From the NCBI RefSeq assembly GCF_029633865.1, contig NC_079215.1, forward strand, positions 47,925,786 through 47,989,785: a stretch of 64,000 nucleotides of DNA. The letters are read 5' to 3'. The stretch is from Lampris incognitus. Taxonomy: Eukaryota; Chordata; Actinopteri; Lampriformes; Lampridae. The position numbers and the translations under genes were made by a program. The notes under the pieces are model-generated. The model saw only the letters and a program-made list of their open reading frames with translations, ran no database searches and was not told the origin of the DNA. Within the stretch, counting starts at the first letter, position 1. Every line of letters begins with the position of its first letter. This document shows positions 21,967 to 33,132 of the stretch, piece after piece.

Positions 21967-22712
21967 ATGAACTCCTGTCCCTCAACAAAAACTACCGGCT
22001 ATTCTCTATTGCATGCACCTCCACTCTGTCTGTTGGCACCCTCTGCTGTTGCCGTTATCTTCATCATGGCCCCAGACACTCCTGCCATCTACATTCTTCC
22101 ACTAACCCCAATATCCAAACGGTACCCCACATCCAAACCCTATGTTCTCACCACCACCCCCTCCACTGCACCTCCCCGCACTGCTAACCTGGACAACCTC
22201 AGACCTCTCCAGTATGCCCCTGTTACATTGCCCTCTCATTCGACCAACCTTTCCCTCCTTAACATCTGATTACTAAATAACAAATTCCTCATCCTACATG
22301 AAATAATCCTTGATAATTCATTTGACTTTCTCCTGCTAACTGAAACCTGGCAACAACCTGACAGCTTTTTCTCCCTCAGTGAAGCATCCCCCCTGGTTTT
22401 GGCTACATCTGCAGATCCCATCCCTCCCGTCGTGGAGGTGGCCTTGCTGTTGTATTTAGTCAGAATTTCAGGACCACTGAGCTCTCACTCCCCACCATCT
22501 CATCATTTGAATTACTTGCCTTTAAAACCTGCTCAATGACTGTCATTCTCATCTACCGGCCACCCGCACAAAATCCATCTTTCCTGTCTGACCTCTCTTA
22601 ACTCCTCACAATGGCCTCATCGCTCTACTCACACTTACTACTGCTTGGTGATTTTAACATCCACATTGATTTACCTGTCACCACTAGTGATGGTTCCGGC
22701 CTATTTATCAAC
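21967..22712 (+). pseudogene. L2-2 ORF1/endonuclease N-terminal part
   Basis: The frame from 21967 reads toward LLNNKFLILHEIILDNSFDF, then LLLTETWQQP, SRRGGGLAVVF, VILIYRPPAQ and LLLGDFNIHIDL (22630-22670). These are endonuclease motifs of L2-clade LINEs. Stops at 22267 and 22600 and a frame break near 22400 interrupt it. The domain is cut at 22712 by the 1.5-kb insert. Confidence 0.75.
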
Positions 22713-24242
22713 CCGGTGACACAGTTCACAGCATCCCCACAATACACACACACACAAACAGGTCAGGTAGGTATAACAGCACTAACTTTATTCACAATAT
22801 TTCATTTCACACATTTAACAATTCATAAAACACTACTTTAGAATGCTACATCTGACAAATGTATAACACAGCACTGTAAGGAAGCCCTTCCCGCACCCCT
22901 AGCTAAATAGCTCCCTGCTGCCTACTCGTCAGCCCTAATGAGCATCCCCACTGCCCGGTGAAGGTTACTTTTGCTATTGCACCCCAAACATTAGCAAACC
23001 ACAACATACACATGGAAACCAACCGGATCAACTAACTCCCCCTCTAACCAGGGAACACTCCACTCTAGTCACCTCCGACGCAGGGAGCACTCGCATAATC
23101 CCACAATAAACCCTAGTGCACTGCCCTAATGAGCATCCCCACTGCCCGGTGAAGGTTACTTTTGCTATTGCACCCCAAACATTAGCAAACCACAACATAC
23201 ACATGGAAACCAACCGGATCAACTAACTCCCCCTCTAACCAGGGAACACTCCACTCTAGTCACCTCCGACGCAGGGAGCACTCGCATAATCCCACAATAA
23301 ACCCTAGTGCACTAGGGTACTTGGAAGGCTTAAGGCCCGGGCCACTGCAGCTCCCACTCCACCACTGAGCTCGGCCGGCAGAGGCTAACTATCTAGTAGG
23401 CTATGGGCGCCAGCTTAACTCAAATTAATGTCTCTCCTTTCCTCGGTGAACCGCTTGGTTCCCTGCACGACGAGGTCCCTCCGACTCCCTGCGGCGCGCT
23501 CTGTTGACTGGGCCGTAGGCTATACTGTGGGTCCAGTTCGGGGTCGGGTCTCTCCGGCGTTATCCAGGCGGTCGGCGGACGAAGACAGAAACAAAACACA
23601 ATTCAACCACTGGTGCCAGCTACAACAGAGGGTTCCAGGCTAGCCGTACGATTCTTCCGGCGTCAGATCAACCATAGACAAGGATAGGCACTTATCTTGA
23701 AGAAGGGGGGGGACACATCGCTACCCCCCCCCCCGCTGATGCGTCCAGGACTCGGCTCCGTGGCTGCTGCCGTCCGGTTCACGTTCTGATTAACGGGGGG
23801 ACCCGAAAAGCCTCCCTTCGAAGTCATCTGCCGGAGCTACAAGTGGTTCGGCGGTGGCCAAGACTTCCACCATTCGGCTCTCAGGACGACTTCCGAGGGA
23901 CACTGGCGGCTATAAAACCCGAGATCACGACGGCGGAGGAAAGTTTAGATCGGGTCAGCCCCCGCGTCTGACAGGCACGCCCACTGTCCACAGAAAGCTA
24001 GCTAGCGTTAGTTTGTTAGCTAGCAGTCCCAAGTTTCCGGGGTTTCGCCGCCGCAGAACAAGAGGCCGTGTTTCTCTTCCCGCTTCTGTACGAGCGGCGC
24101 CTGTTGTGTGTGCGTAATTTCCTACCCTTCCCTACTCATATTGGAAAGTTCACTCCCACTTCCCTACACTGGTTCCCCCTAGTTCCCCCTAGCGACATAC
24201 CCACCTGTAAGTTTGCATCAGAATTAATCACTCTCACTCTTC
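22711..24242. mobile_element. 1.5-kb insert of unknown class within the L2-2 endonuclease
   Basis: The L2 frame stops at GLFIN (22712) and resumes with LLDNFNLTQHV (24247). A possible 4-bp duplication ATCA lies at 22707-22710 and 24243-24246. The insert is GC- and CpG-rich in its right half. It contains a TATAAAA box (23911-23917) and a perfect tandem duplication of 191 bp. I see no transposase or gag/pol motif and no convincing terminal repeats. It could be a long solo LTR or a non-autonomous element. The frames it contains are short and unconvincing. Confidence 0.5.
22932..23313. repeat. Perfect 191-bp tandem duplication
   Basis: Bases 22932-23122 are repeated as 23123-23313 with no difference I can find (both start GCCCTAATGAGCATCCCC and end CCCTAGTGCACT). 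Each copy includes an AATAAA at its end. Confidence 0.95.
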
Positions 24243-24246
24243 ATCA

Positions 24247-25659
24247 CTATTGGACAATTTCAACCTCACCCAACACGTCACTTTCCCCACCCACGTCAAA
24301 GGTCATACCCTTGACCTGGTCTGCTCTGTCAATCAACCAGTGCACAACATCCATTCATCCCCATTTCCTCTGTCAGACCATAATCTCATCCAGTTCACTA
24401 TTCCATCCCCAACCCCTTGGCCACACCTCCTCAGAGAAATAACATTCCGCAATACTAAATCTATGGACCCCCTCCAACTCTCTGATCTGTTCTCTCCCTG
24501 GAACCAGCCTCTACCTCACCCGATGAGCTCACCAATCACCTCAACGCCACTCTGTCTGCCTCCCTCAACACACTGGCCCCTCTCAAAACAAAAACAGTCT
24601 CCTTCAACACCTCTGTACCCTGGTTCACACCTGAGCTCTACCCAATGAAACAGACTGCCCGCCAACTGGAACGACTCGTCAAGAAAACATCTCTCACTGT
24701 ACATCAAGAAACCCACAAACTCCACCTCTCTGCATACAAAGATGCCCTCACCACCGCCAAGTCTGCTTATTTTTTCACCATCATTAATGATTCCAGCCGT
24801 AGCCCCAGCACCCTCTTCTTCACTGTGAACAACCTCCTCAAGCCCTGTGCAGATGCCTTCTCCGACTTTACTCCTGAAAAATGCAACTAATTTCTTCAAT
24901 TTTTTGCAGACAAAATCACCACTGTCAACAAGTCACTGTCCCCTGCATCTGACCTGGCAGCCCCTACTCCGGCCCCTCAACTCCCCATTCCTCTTGACCT
25001 CCCTACCCCTCCTCCTGATCGCCGCCTCCCCAGTTTGTTCCAGTTTTCCCTACCTCTATCTCTGAACTCACTAGCTCATCAAAATCCACAACCTGCTCCC
25101 TTGTGGGGGGGGGGGTCCCTGCTGAAGAAATGCCTCCGTGCCCTATGCCTTTACCTCACCAACCTTTTCAATTCCTCACTGTCCCATGGAATTGTCCCCT
25201 CTGCCTTCAAAACTGCTGCTGTCATCCCAATTTTCAAGAAACCCGGTCTTAATCCAGCCTGCCTCAACCACTACCAGCCAATCTCCAGCCTCGCCTTCCT
25301 CCCAAAAACCCTGGAATGAATGGTTGCCACACAACTCCAAACCTACTTACACGCCAGCAACCTACTTGAACCTCTCCAGTCCGGTTTTTGCCCACTCCAC
25401 AGCACTGAAACTGCGCTCCTTGAAGCACTCAATGACCTTCTCACCTCTGCTGATACTGGAGCCCTTAACATCCTCATCCTCCTCGACCTGAGTGCAGCCT
25501 TTGATACTGTGAGCCATAACATTCTGCTCACCAGATTGAAAGATGTCGGTATTGAAGGCACCATATTCAGCTGGCTCCGGTCCTACCTCTCCAACAGGTC
25601 ACCTCACTTCACAATCACTACTCTGTTCCGTCCACAGTCACACAAGGTGTTCCCCAAGG
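24247..25659 (+). pseudogene. L2-2 endonuclease end and reverse transcriptase, 5' part
   Basis: After the insert the reading is NFNLTQHVTFPTHVKGHTLD, LSDHNLIQFTI (catalytic DH of the endonuclease), then the linker and RT entry. RT shows HCPLPSGIVPSAFKTAAV-type sequence near 25190, then LQSGFCPLHSTETALLEALN and ILLDLSAAFDTVSHN (first catalytic Asp) to 25659, where hAT-E sits within the GVPQG motif. Several frame breaks lie before 25320. Confidence 0.8.
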
Positions 25660-28600
25660 CAGGGGCATAGCCAGTAATGGGCCCAGGTGGGCCAGTGCCG
25701 CCCAAACTAGTCACTGGTCCACCCATCCATGTTTGATCAAAATACATTAATTTGTTAGAAATTGAAATTAATATAAATTAAAACTCATATATGAAAAGAA
25801 GTAAATATAAAATTGATTTATTGTTGACTTGTTATGAGTGTTTAATTTGTCATCTGATTAAAACGGAACTGCTGAAACAAGTTGAAGGAAGCCTCCGGAA
25901 CAATTCTGACAGTGACGCGGGGATTTTTTACCTGGCGCAGCGTCACTGCCAGAACAATGGCTAAACAAAGTTCCTTAATGGGTTACTTTAAAAGAGCAAG
26001 AGTCGAGGAGGAAGCCACACAACTGCCTCCAACAACTGAGTCCACCCAGCCCAGTTCTACAGATTCATCAGCCCACAAGATGGTTAGCTCGCCGGCGCCA
26101 ACCCCAGCCACTTGCTACCCACAGCCAGTGCTGTTTGCCGGTCAGCCTAATGTGGCTTTACCCGCCGATTTATCAGCAATTGATGAACCACCTTCACAGC
26201 CAAATCTGAAGGAATTTCCCTGCACTACTAAAAATGGAAAGTCACGGTGCTTCTCATCCAAGTGATATGGGCAGTTTTCTTGGTTGGAATACAGTGTGAA
26301 AACGGACGCGCTTTTTTGTAAAATGTGCAGACATTTCCCCAGCGGAGCTCGTGGCCCACTTGTGAGAGAGGGGTTTGTGGACTGGAAACACCTGCGTCAG
26401 GCATGTGAGAAACACGAGAGGAGCAAGCCTCACTCAGTTTCACTGGAAAAGTTTCTAAGCTACCGGGCCAACCAAACTTCAGGCTGGGGAAATGTGCTAA
26501 ACCAAATGAACCGTGATGCCATGGACCATTCATTCATCGAGAGGAATCGGGAGCATCTAAAAATCGTTTTGGATATTGTACTGTTTTGTGCCAAGCAGGA
26601 CATCCCCCTGCGAGGACACAGGGAGGATGTGGACGCTCTCAATAAAGGAAACTTCCTTGAGCTGTTCAAGTTCATGTGCAAATATGATCCACAGATCCAA
26701 AGTCATCTAGAGCAGCTGCCCAGAAACGGAACTTTGATGAGCCCCGAAGTTCAAAATGAGCTGCTGGAGTCAGCTGCCTCTTTGCTGTTGCGCAAGATCA
26801 AAGCAGAAATATGTGAACCGGGCACCTATTATGCACTCATGGCAGACGAATGCAAGGATGAGTCAAAACGTGAACTCGTAGCTGTTTGTGTGAGATACAT
26901 TCACGAAGGAAAAATAAAAGAACGGGCGATCGGGTTCATGGACACAAGTGACATGAGCGCAGGGGGTATTTCAGAGAAAATATTGCAGGTGATTGAACCA
27001 CTTCAGCTTGACCCATCTCTCTGTGTTGGCTTCAGTTTCGACGGGGCCTCTGTTATGTCAGGACACAAGGGAGGTGTGCATGTTATTCTAAAACAAACTT
27101 TTCCTCAGGCTGTGTATGTCCACTGTAATTCTCACAGACTGAATTTGGTACTCTGTGCAGCATCAAAAGTCTCCGGGCATGTCAGCACATTTTTTGACAC
27201 AGTGAACAATATATATAGTTTCATGACAGGCAGCAGCAGACACGCAAGGTTTGTGGAGGTGCAAAAGGAGCTGCATCCAGGATGCGCGTGCATGGAACTT
27301 GAGCGGTCAGTAGACACGCGCTGGAGCTCCAAATCTGGAGCAGTGAGCAAAATACTGACGTTACTCGACGTAATATTAGAGGTACTCGCTGAGTATGCTG
27401 AAAGCAGCGGACCAACAAATGTTGAGGCGCAGTCCCTGCTCCAACAGATGCAAACAACAAAGTTCATATTCTTATTCGCCACATCTGGGAAATTATTTCA
27501 AACAAGCGATTTTGCTACACGGGGTTTACAAAGCCCGACACTGTCAGTTTCTAGGTGCATCGACCTCATTGAGGGACTAAAAGAGAACTTTGCTCAGTTC
27601 AGAGACAACTCAAAGTGTGGCTTTGAACAAGTGATGAAGCTGACAGAAGAGCTGATGCAGAAATATGAAATCATGAGCCGGGACATCACAGCCAGGGCCA
27701 GAGGGAGAAGGCTCCCGGTGAGGCTCGCAGAATCTGTGGTCACAACTAGTTTGGGAAAAGCAACAAGTGTGAGAAATGATGATGACTTGCGACACCTCTG
27801 GTATGACATTCTTGACAGACAACTGACAGAGCTGGACACTCGTTTCCAAGAGGATCAGTATAGAATAATGAGGGCAGCAACAACGTTTCTTCCACACTCT
27901 TAAGACATTTGTGCAGAGGGAGTCCCTGCAGACCCCATGTGATCACTATCACATCTCGGTTGAGGATGCTGAGTTAACGGTATTCATTGAGCAACTGCGT
28001 CGGAAAGTAGCCAACGGGCTTGAATTTCCATTCCTCATGGAAGTTTTGGACATTTGTGCTTCTGATGTTTTTCCTAACCTCAGTAAACTACTTCGAGTCA
28101 TCACCACTCTTCCCATGACTTCTTGTAGTGTTGAGAGACTGTTTTCCACTGCAGGTCGGATTAAAACGCACCTCAGAGCATCCATGAGTACTGCCCGTCT
28201 CAACAACCTGTCCATTTTGTCCTTTGAAAAGGAACTCTGTGACTCTTTGAACTATGATGAGATCATCACTGTATTCAATGCAAAACCCAGGCGTTTGCAC
28301 CTTGTTTTGTAGGCCATGAAAACAAAAGGTAGGCGTGTTTTATTCATTTTCCACTGCTACATATTTGTGATGTGAAGGGATTTCACTTTAAATAACGGTG
28401 CGTTGTGTAGTAGCCACATACATGTAGGCCTGCTGTTAATATGCTACATTGTTTATTCTAAATGAGTGGCTCAGTTTTTCCTCAAAGAAGCTAAATTTCA
28501 ACTAGATTTCAATGTATGTGTGATTTAGTTAGTAGAAATGAAGGAGGGTGTTATTTCTTAATTCAACTCATGCTCAGCTGAGTGTTTTCATTCTTTGTTT

Positions 28601-29126
28601 TGTTTTTCACTGCTGATTTATGAGAACAGCTTGCATATTTGCTGTCATTTGTGAGCTGTCCATGGTAGTGAAGTGACAATGGCTGTAATTAATGCACAAG
28701 GGATATATTACAGTAGTGCAATTAAGTCTGATGTATGCCATGTCATGCAATTGCTGTTTGTGTTCATGTTTAGTTGGCAACTTTGTGCAATAAAATAGTT
28801 AACAGTGCCATGCGCTGTAGAGCTGTTTCTGCAAAAGCAAATATATTTTACTCTGATGTAATAGACAGGTTTTTGTCTATAGTGTTGTGCGCAGCCTTTC
28901 CTGAGCTCTGTTGATTGTTGATTGAGTATGTTGTGTAGGCAGTGTTTTGCTATTATTGATTTTGTAAAGCAGAATATTACAAATAAAAGTGTCGGTTTCC
29001 TCAGTTTGTCTATGTTTCTCCTTTAGTTTATTCTACTTTAGTTTTTAAGTCCTTTTTTCGAGGAAAAGTTGGCCCATCCAATTTTTCACTGGCCCACCCA
29101 AAATACAATTTCTGCCTACGCCACTG
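25660..29126 (+). mobile_element. hAT DNA transposon (hAT-E), nearly intact
   Basis: The 8-bp duplication CCCCAAGG flanks the element (25652-25659 and 29127-29134). The ends CAGGGGCATAGCC and GCCTACGCCACTG are inverted repeats with CAG/CTG tips. The 3467-bp element carries one transposase gene with two lesions. Removing it restores the L2 RT motif. The 810 bases after the transposase stop (28313-29126) hold no other gene. Confidence 0.95.
25957..28312 (+). pseudogene. hAT-E transposase (TTF/ZMYM type)
   Basis: The start ATG at 25957 opens MAKQSSLMGYFKRARVEEE, the usual beginning of this transposase type. A TTF-type zinc finger follows (FSWLEYSVKTDALFCKMCRHF, about 26275-26340). The catalytic core has YYALMADECKDES (first Asp, 26828) and FSFDGASVMSGHKGG (second Asp, about 27035). 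The C-terminal dimerisation region has TLPMTSCSVERLFSTAGRIK (about 28105-28165) and ends LDYDEII-like near 28250. Two lesions are visible: an in-frame TGA at 26263 and a one-base frameshift near 27900 that produces a TAA at 27901. Length without these would be about 785 residues, normal for the type. Confidence 0.9.
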
Positions 29127-29134
29127 CCCCAAGG

Positions 29135-30112
29135 TTCTGTACTCAGCCCACTCCTTTTCATCATCTACATTCTCCCTCTTGGTCAGATTCTCTGCCATTT
29201 CAACCTGGACTTCCACTGTTATGCTGATGGCACCCAGATATACCTCATTACCAGAACCCCTCACAATCCACCCCTCTCTCACATCAACTCCTGTCTGTCT
29301 GCAATTAAAGTCTGGATGCAGCAAAACCTCCTCAAACTCAACAGTGACAAAACTGAACTCCTCTTCATTGGCTCTAAGTCCACTCTCAGCCAAATCAACA
29401 ACCTCGCACTCACAATCGATGGCACTACTGTCTCCCCTTCCTCCCAGGCATGCAACCTTGGTGGGATCCTTGATCCCACCCTCTCCCTTGAGCCCCATAC
29501 CTGCCAAATGGTCAAATCTTCCTTCTACCACCTTCGAAACATTACAAAAATAAGACCCTCTCTCACACGCCCTGCTGCTGAGACACTGATACATGCCTTC
29601 ATCTCCTCTCGCCTTGATTGCTGCAACTCACTCCTGTATGGCATCAGTGCTAGCTCTATCAAGAGACTCCAATTGATCCAGAACACATCCACCTGACTTT
29701 TAACTTTCACCAAATCCTGGCACCACATCACCCCAGTCCTAAGAGACCTCCACTGGCTACCTATCTCCCACTGGGTCAATTACAAAATCCTGGTTCTTAC
29801 ATATAAAGCCCTTTACAAACTGGCTCCCCCGTATCTCATCGACCTCCTCTCCCCCTACCAACCCTCTCGGTCCCTCAGATCAACCTCAGCCTCCCTTCTC
29901 TCCACCCCCAGGTCCATCTTCCACAGCTTTGGTGACCGAGCCTTCTCCAGGGCAGCTCCCAGGCTCTGGAACTCACTCCCCCAAATGATTAGAGACTCGG
30001 AATCCCCCCCACTCTTCCAATCCCATCTCAAGACACACCTCTTCTCCATTGCCTTCTTGTGCCCCCCCCCACCCATCCTCTTATCCACCCCTAATCTAAG
30101 GCAAACTAAGGA
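29135..30112 (+). pseudogene. L2-2 reverse transcriptase, 3' part (active site mutated)
   Basis: The frame resumes after hAT-E with SVLSPLLFIIYILPLGQI, then FHCYADGTQIYL at 29212-29245, where the second catalytic Asp of YADD is Gly. Downstream are LNSDKTELLFIGSKS, IRPSLTRPAAETLIHAFISS and RLDCCNSLLYGI. A stop at 29696 is followed by LRDLHWLPISHWVNYKILVL and YKALYKLAPPYLIDLL. This order is the standard C-terminus of L2 proteins. Confidence 0.85.
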
Positions 30113-30199
30113 CTGAGCATTCGACCTGCTGCCCCCTCCTCTTGGAACTCCCTCCCCAAGCACATCAGACACTGCTGCGATCTGCCCACATTCAAATCA

Positions 30200-30785
30200 T
30201 TAATCAGGGCGCACCTCTTCAGACTTGCTTTCATCTGTGATTTGTATGATTTATGATGTTTTTTTTTCTTCCCCTTTTGTATCTATCTAAGTCAGAGAGT
30301 ACTGCTGGCATCGTGTGTGGCTGCCGCTTCTCCCTCTCGTAGTCCCCCCTTCCCATCCACCCCTGTATGTCTGTGTTATGTTTATCTGTTGTCTTGTTTC
30401 ACCCTGTTTATGGTAAAGGGACTTTGAGTGTTAGAAAAGCACTATATAAGTTTAGTTTATTATTATTATTATTATTATTATGTTCTTCGTATATTTTTCC
30501 ATCCATTATAATTTTATTTAATCAGGACTCACCTCTTCAGACTTCATCTGTGATTTATGTGATTTATGACGTTTGTTTTTCTTTCCCTTTTGTATCTGTC
30601 CAAGTCAGGGAGTTCTGCTTGGCATCGTGTGTGGCTGCCGCTTTTCTCTCTCGTAGCCCCGCTTCCCATCCACCCCTGTGTGTCTGTGTTATGTTTATCT
30701 GTTGTCTTGTTTCACCCCGTTTATTGTAAAGCGACTTTGAGTATTAGAAAAGCACTATATGAGTTTAATTTATTGTTATTATTAT
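30200..30785 (+). repeat. Two successive L2 3' ends
   Basis: The segments about 30200-30480 and 30512-30785 both read ATCAGG..CACCTCTTCAGACT through GTTTATCTGTTGTCTTGTTT to GAAAAGCACTATAT, and both end in an AT-rich run. The second is a further 5'-truncated L2 copy or a tandem duplication of the first. Confidence 0.8.
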
Positions 30786-30789
30786 GGTT

Positions 30790-31045
30790 CTGTTGTCCTC
30801 TTTCAATGTTGTATTCTGTACACACAACATCCCATGCATGTTGTCCATCCTGAGAGAGAGAGAGCTCCTTTGTTGCTCTCCCTGAGGTTTCTTCCTATTT
30901 CTTTCTCCTTGTTAAAAGGTTTTTTTAAGGGAGTTTTCCATATCCAATGCGAGGGTCTAAGGGCAGGATGTTGTGTTGCTGTAAAGCCCCCTGAGGCAAA
31001 TTTGTAATTTGTGATATTGGGATATACAATTAAAATTGGTTTGAC
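30790..31045 (+). repeat. L2/Rex1-like LINE 3' end, second copy
   Basis: It shares TTGCTCTCCCTGAGGTTTCT, GGGTCTAAGGGCAGGATGTT, GCTGTAAAGCCCCCTGAGG and GTGATATTGGGATATACA with the copy at 11400-11722. Confidence 0.75.
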
Positions 31046-31164
31046 TATTGATGAATCAAAAGGCTGGATCAGGCCTGCCTGTTTTAGAAAGCTCCATATA
31101 ATAACCAGATATCACACTAAATCACCATATTTGAGGACTCAACATTTTCTTCCATGGAAAAACT

Positions 31165-31253
31165 TGCCACGCAATGACTGCTGGGATAGGCTTCAGCATC
31201 CCCGCAAACCTGAGAGCAGGATAAGTGGTTCAGATAATGGATGGATGGATGGA
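31165..31253 (+). repeat. SINE family A, 3' fragment
   Basis: The segment reads GACTGCTGGGATAGGCTTCA through GAGAGCAGGATAAGTGG to a GGATGGATGG tail. Only the last ~90 bp are present. Confidence 0.75.
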
Positions 31254-32100
31254 AAAACCCCACACTACCTGAGGCACATGTTAGAAGGAGCAGCCTGCTT
31301 AGCAGGATAATCAGCCAATTGGAGAACCTCATGAAACTCTCATTGCTATACTAAGGAATGCTTTCCACCATTGTAACCGGTTGGTAGGCAATAAATCCAT
31401 ATTTCTGTTTATTCCATCAGTGTCATTCATGGATGTTTTATTTGAATTGTGATACACAATTTCATTGTCTAAATGACAGAAATTAATTTTGAATAGGCTG
31501 CAATTTCTCAGAAAATGGTTTCTGAAATATTTTAGAACGTTGATTCGTGTTTAGTTTCAATTTGTTACAGCATTTCCTGTTACAGCACAATCCAACATGA
31601 TAAACAATTGATTAATGTAATCTGAATCTTACCCTGTTTTACCAGATCCTTCTCGGCCATCATTCAACTCAGTTTATTTCCAGCTGGTATAATCACCGTA
31701 TAGACCTACACCTTCTCACATGGATGGATTACTGGAAGGGCCTAATCAGAACAGTCCTAGGGGCCCTTGGGGTCAGGGGGCCCGTAATGCCAGAGCTTTT
31801 GTGTCAAGTCACTGTTATCGACTTGAACTTGAGTTGAAGGACTCGGTTATTTGTGTCAATAACTCGATGTCAGTTTTTTTTGTTTTTTTTTTGTCTTTCT
31901 GTATCTATTTGTCTTGTTCAGTGTTACACGTGGCTTTAACCGATTTAATATGTGTGGCTGAGGGAAGTCAAGTAAAGTTTATTTGTATAGTCCAATATCA
32001 CAAATTACCAAGAGCATTTTGTAAACATGTTGGGACTGGGGGCTTTCCAAGCCAAGCGCAAACCCAGCTGCCGGATTGGTGGGAGAGGGGATGAAAGTGA
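31254..32100. other. No gene seen; short LINE tail at 31965-32012
   Basis: The stretch is AT-rich and non-coding. At 31965-32012 a minus-strand LINE tail (AAGTTTATTTGTATAGTCCA) of the family at 11400-11722 is recognisable. Confidence 0.6.
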
Positions 32101-32109
32101 AAGTGTGCG

Positions 32110-32420
32110 TATCCGCGTCTCCCTGCACAACTAGTTATCAGACTATCCAGACAGTGCGGTCTGTAGGTTAGGTTTATTCTTATCACGTGTTTTTCTCCTG
32201 TTTTTGTCGCCATACCAGTGCGAGGTTGCGCTGGTGTGTCGTGGTGCCGTGCTGTCAGCGAAGTACCGGGGAGGGGGGTCACAACGTCTGCGTGCGTGCT
32301 CACTAATCCAGGTAAGAGAGTCGGGAGTCGTTTCACTGTGTCGCCTTATTGTGATTGCAACGAATGCGCCGTCTCATTCGGCTCCGAACCGAAATAGTAC
32401 GTGTACGTCTGCTCCCCCCC
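32110..32420 (+). promoter_or_regulatory. CpG-rich patch, possible promoter and first exon
   Basis: CpG is strikingly frequent compared with its surroundings. A good splice-donor match, CCAG followed by GTAAGAG, occurs at 32308-32318. The next downstream gene on this strand is the B7-like gene, whose ATG exon has a splice acceptor directly upstream (42888-42889) and so needs a 5' untranslated exon somewhere upstream. A link over 10 kb of repeats is only a guess. Confidence 0.3.
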
Positions 32421-32472
32421 TCCCCCGCTCTCGAGGTGGCTGCTGCTGCTGCTGCTTCATGTATAGTTTGAA

Positions 32473-32512
32473 GTGTACGTGACTGAGTGTACGTGACTGA
32501 GTGTACGTGACT
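32473..32512. repeat. 14-bp tandem repeat, three units
   Basis: The unit GTGTACGTGACTGA is repeated at 32473, 32487 and (12 bases) 32501. Each unit contains TACGTGAC. Confidence 0.9.
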
Positions 32513-32545
32513 TCTGCTGCTGTCGTCGGAGCTCGGCTTCCCTTC

Positions 32546-32548
<3 letters not shown>

Positions 32549-32583
<35 letters not shown>

Positions 32584-32596
32584 TATATATATATAT
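32549..32596. repeat. (CA)n and (TA)n microsatellite
   Basis: CA dinucleotides at about 32549-32580 are followed by GTG and TA units. Confidence 0.95.
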
Positions 32597-32827
32597 TCAG
32601 TCTTAGTCAAATGTCCATGGTTTCGCAATAGAGCGAAACGCGAGTGTCGTGCGGAGTTTCCCTGTGCAGCCAGTGCAAGGTACGGTCGGGTACGGGGAGA
32701 GGAAGAGGGAAGGGGTTAAATCCTGGAGACCAGAGGAGCAAAAGCCAAACTTGTAATACACGCGTGGGCTACATTTCTCAGCACAAAGTCACTGCAGTTT
32801 AGATGATACTTTGCTTCTTACGAAACT

Positions 32828-33132
32828 CCTCGCGCGGTTGCCCAGTGGTTAGCGCTGTTGCCTCACAAGCAAGAAGGCCCCGGGTTCGAACCCCAGGCCG
32901 TCCGTCCCAGGTCCTTTCTGTGTGGAGTTTGCATGTTCTGCGTGTGTGTGGGTTTCCTCCGGGTGCTCCGGTGTCCTCCCACAGCCCCCTCCAACCATCG
33001 AAAAGACATGTCTGTTAGGGTTAATACTCGTTGTCTGTGCCCCTGAGCAAGGCAATGGAAAGAAGAACTGGAGTTGGTCCCCGGGTGCTGCAGCTGCCCA
33101 CTGCTCCTATACAATAGGATGGGTTAAATGCT
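32828..33132 (+). repeat. tRNA-derived SINE, variant form
   Basis: It opens GGTTGCCCAGTGGTTAGCGC (A-box-like) and has GGGTTCGAACCCC (B-box, about 32881-32893). It then has the GTTTGCATGTTCTG and CTCCCACAG blocks of family A. The 3' half is different (GAACTGGAGTTGGTCCCCGG ... ATAGGATGGGTTAAATGC). The same 3' block, reversed, is at 63250-63375. The 33133-33690 stretch after it holds no gene. Confidence 0.75.

Larger units (their letters stand above)
20942..30480 (+). mobile_element. L2/Maui-like LINE, plus strand (L2-2), interrupted three times
   Basis: The 5' untranslated region lies at about 20990-21960. The endonuclease is split (22262-22712 and 24247 on), and RT spans 25030-25659 and 29135-29800. 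The 3' end is AGAAAAGCACTATATAAG plus a TTA/ATT run to 30480. The element was hit by a solo LTR (21632-21841), a 1.5-kb insert (about 22711-24242) and a hAT element (25660-29126). The start is approximate. Confidence 0.8.

Noticed and set aside
22707..24246. Coding frames inside the 1.5-kb insert
   Set aside because: All are short, CpG-driven and without recognisable motifs.
25957..28312. Domesticated ZMYM-like host gene
   Set aside because: Clear hAT tips, an 8-bp duplication and two disabling lesions identify an ordinary transposon copy.
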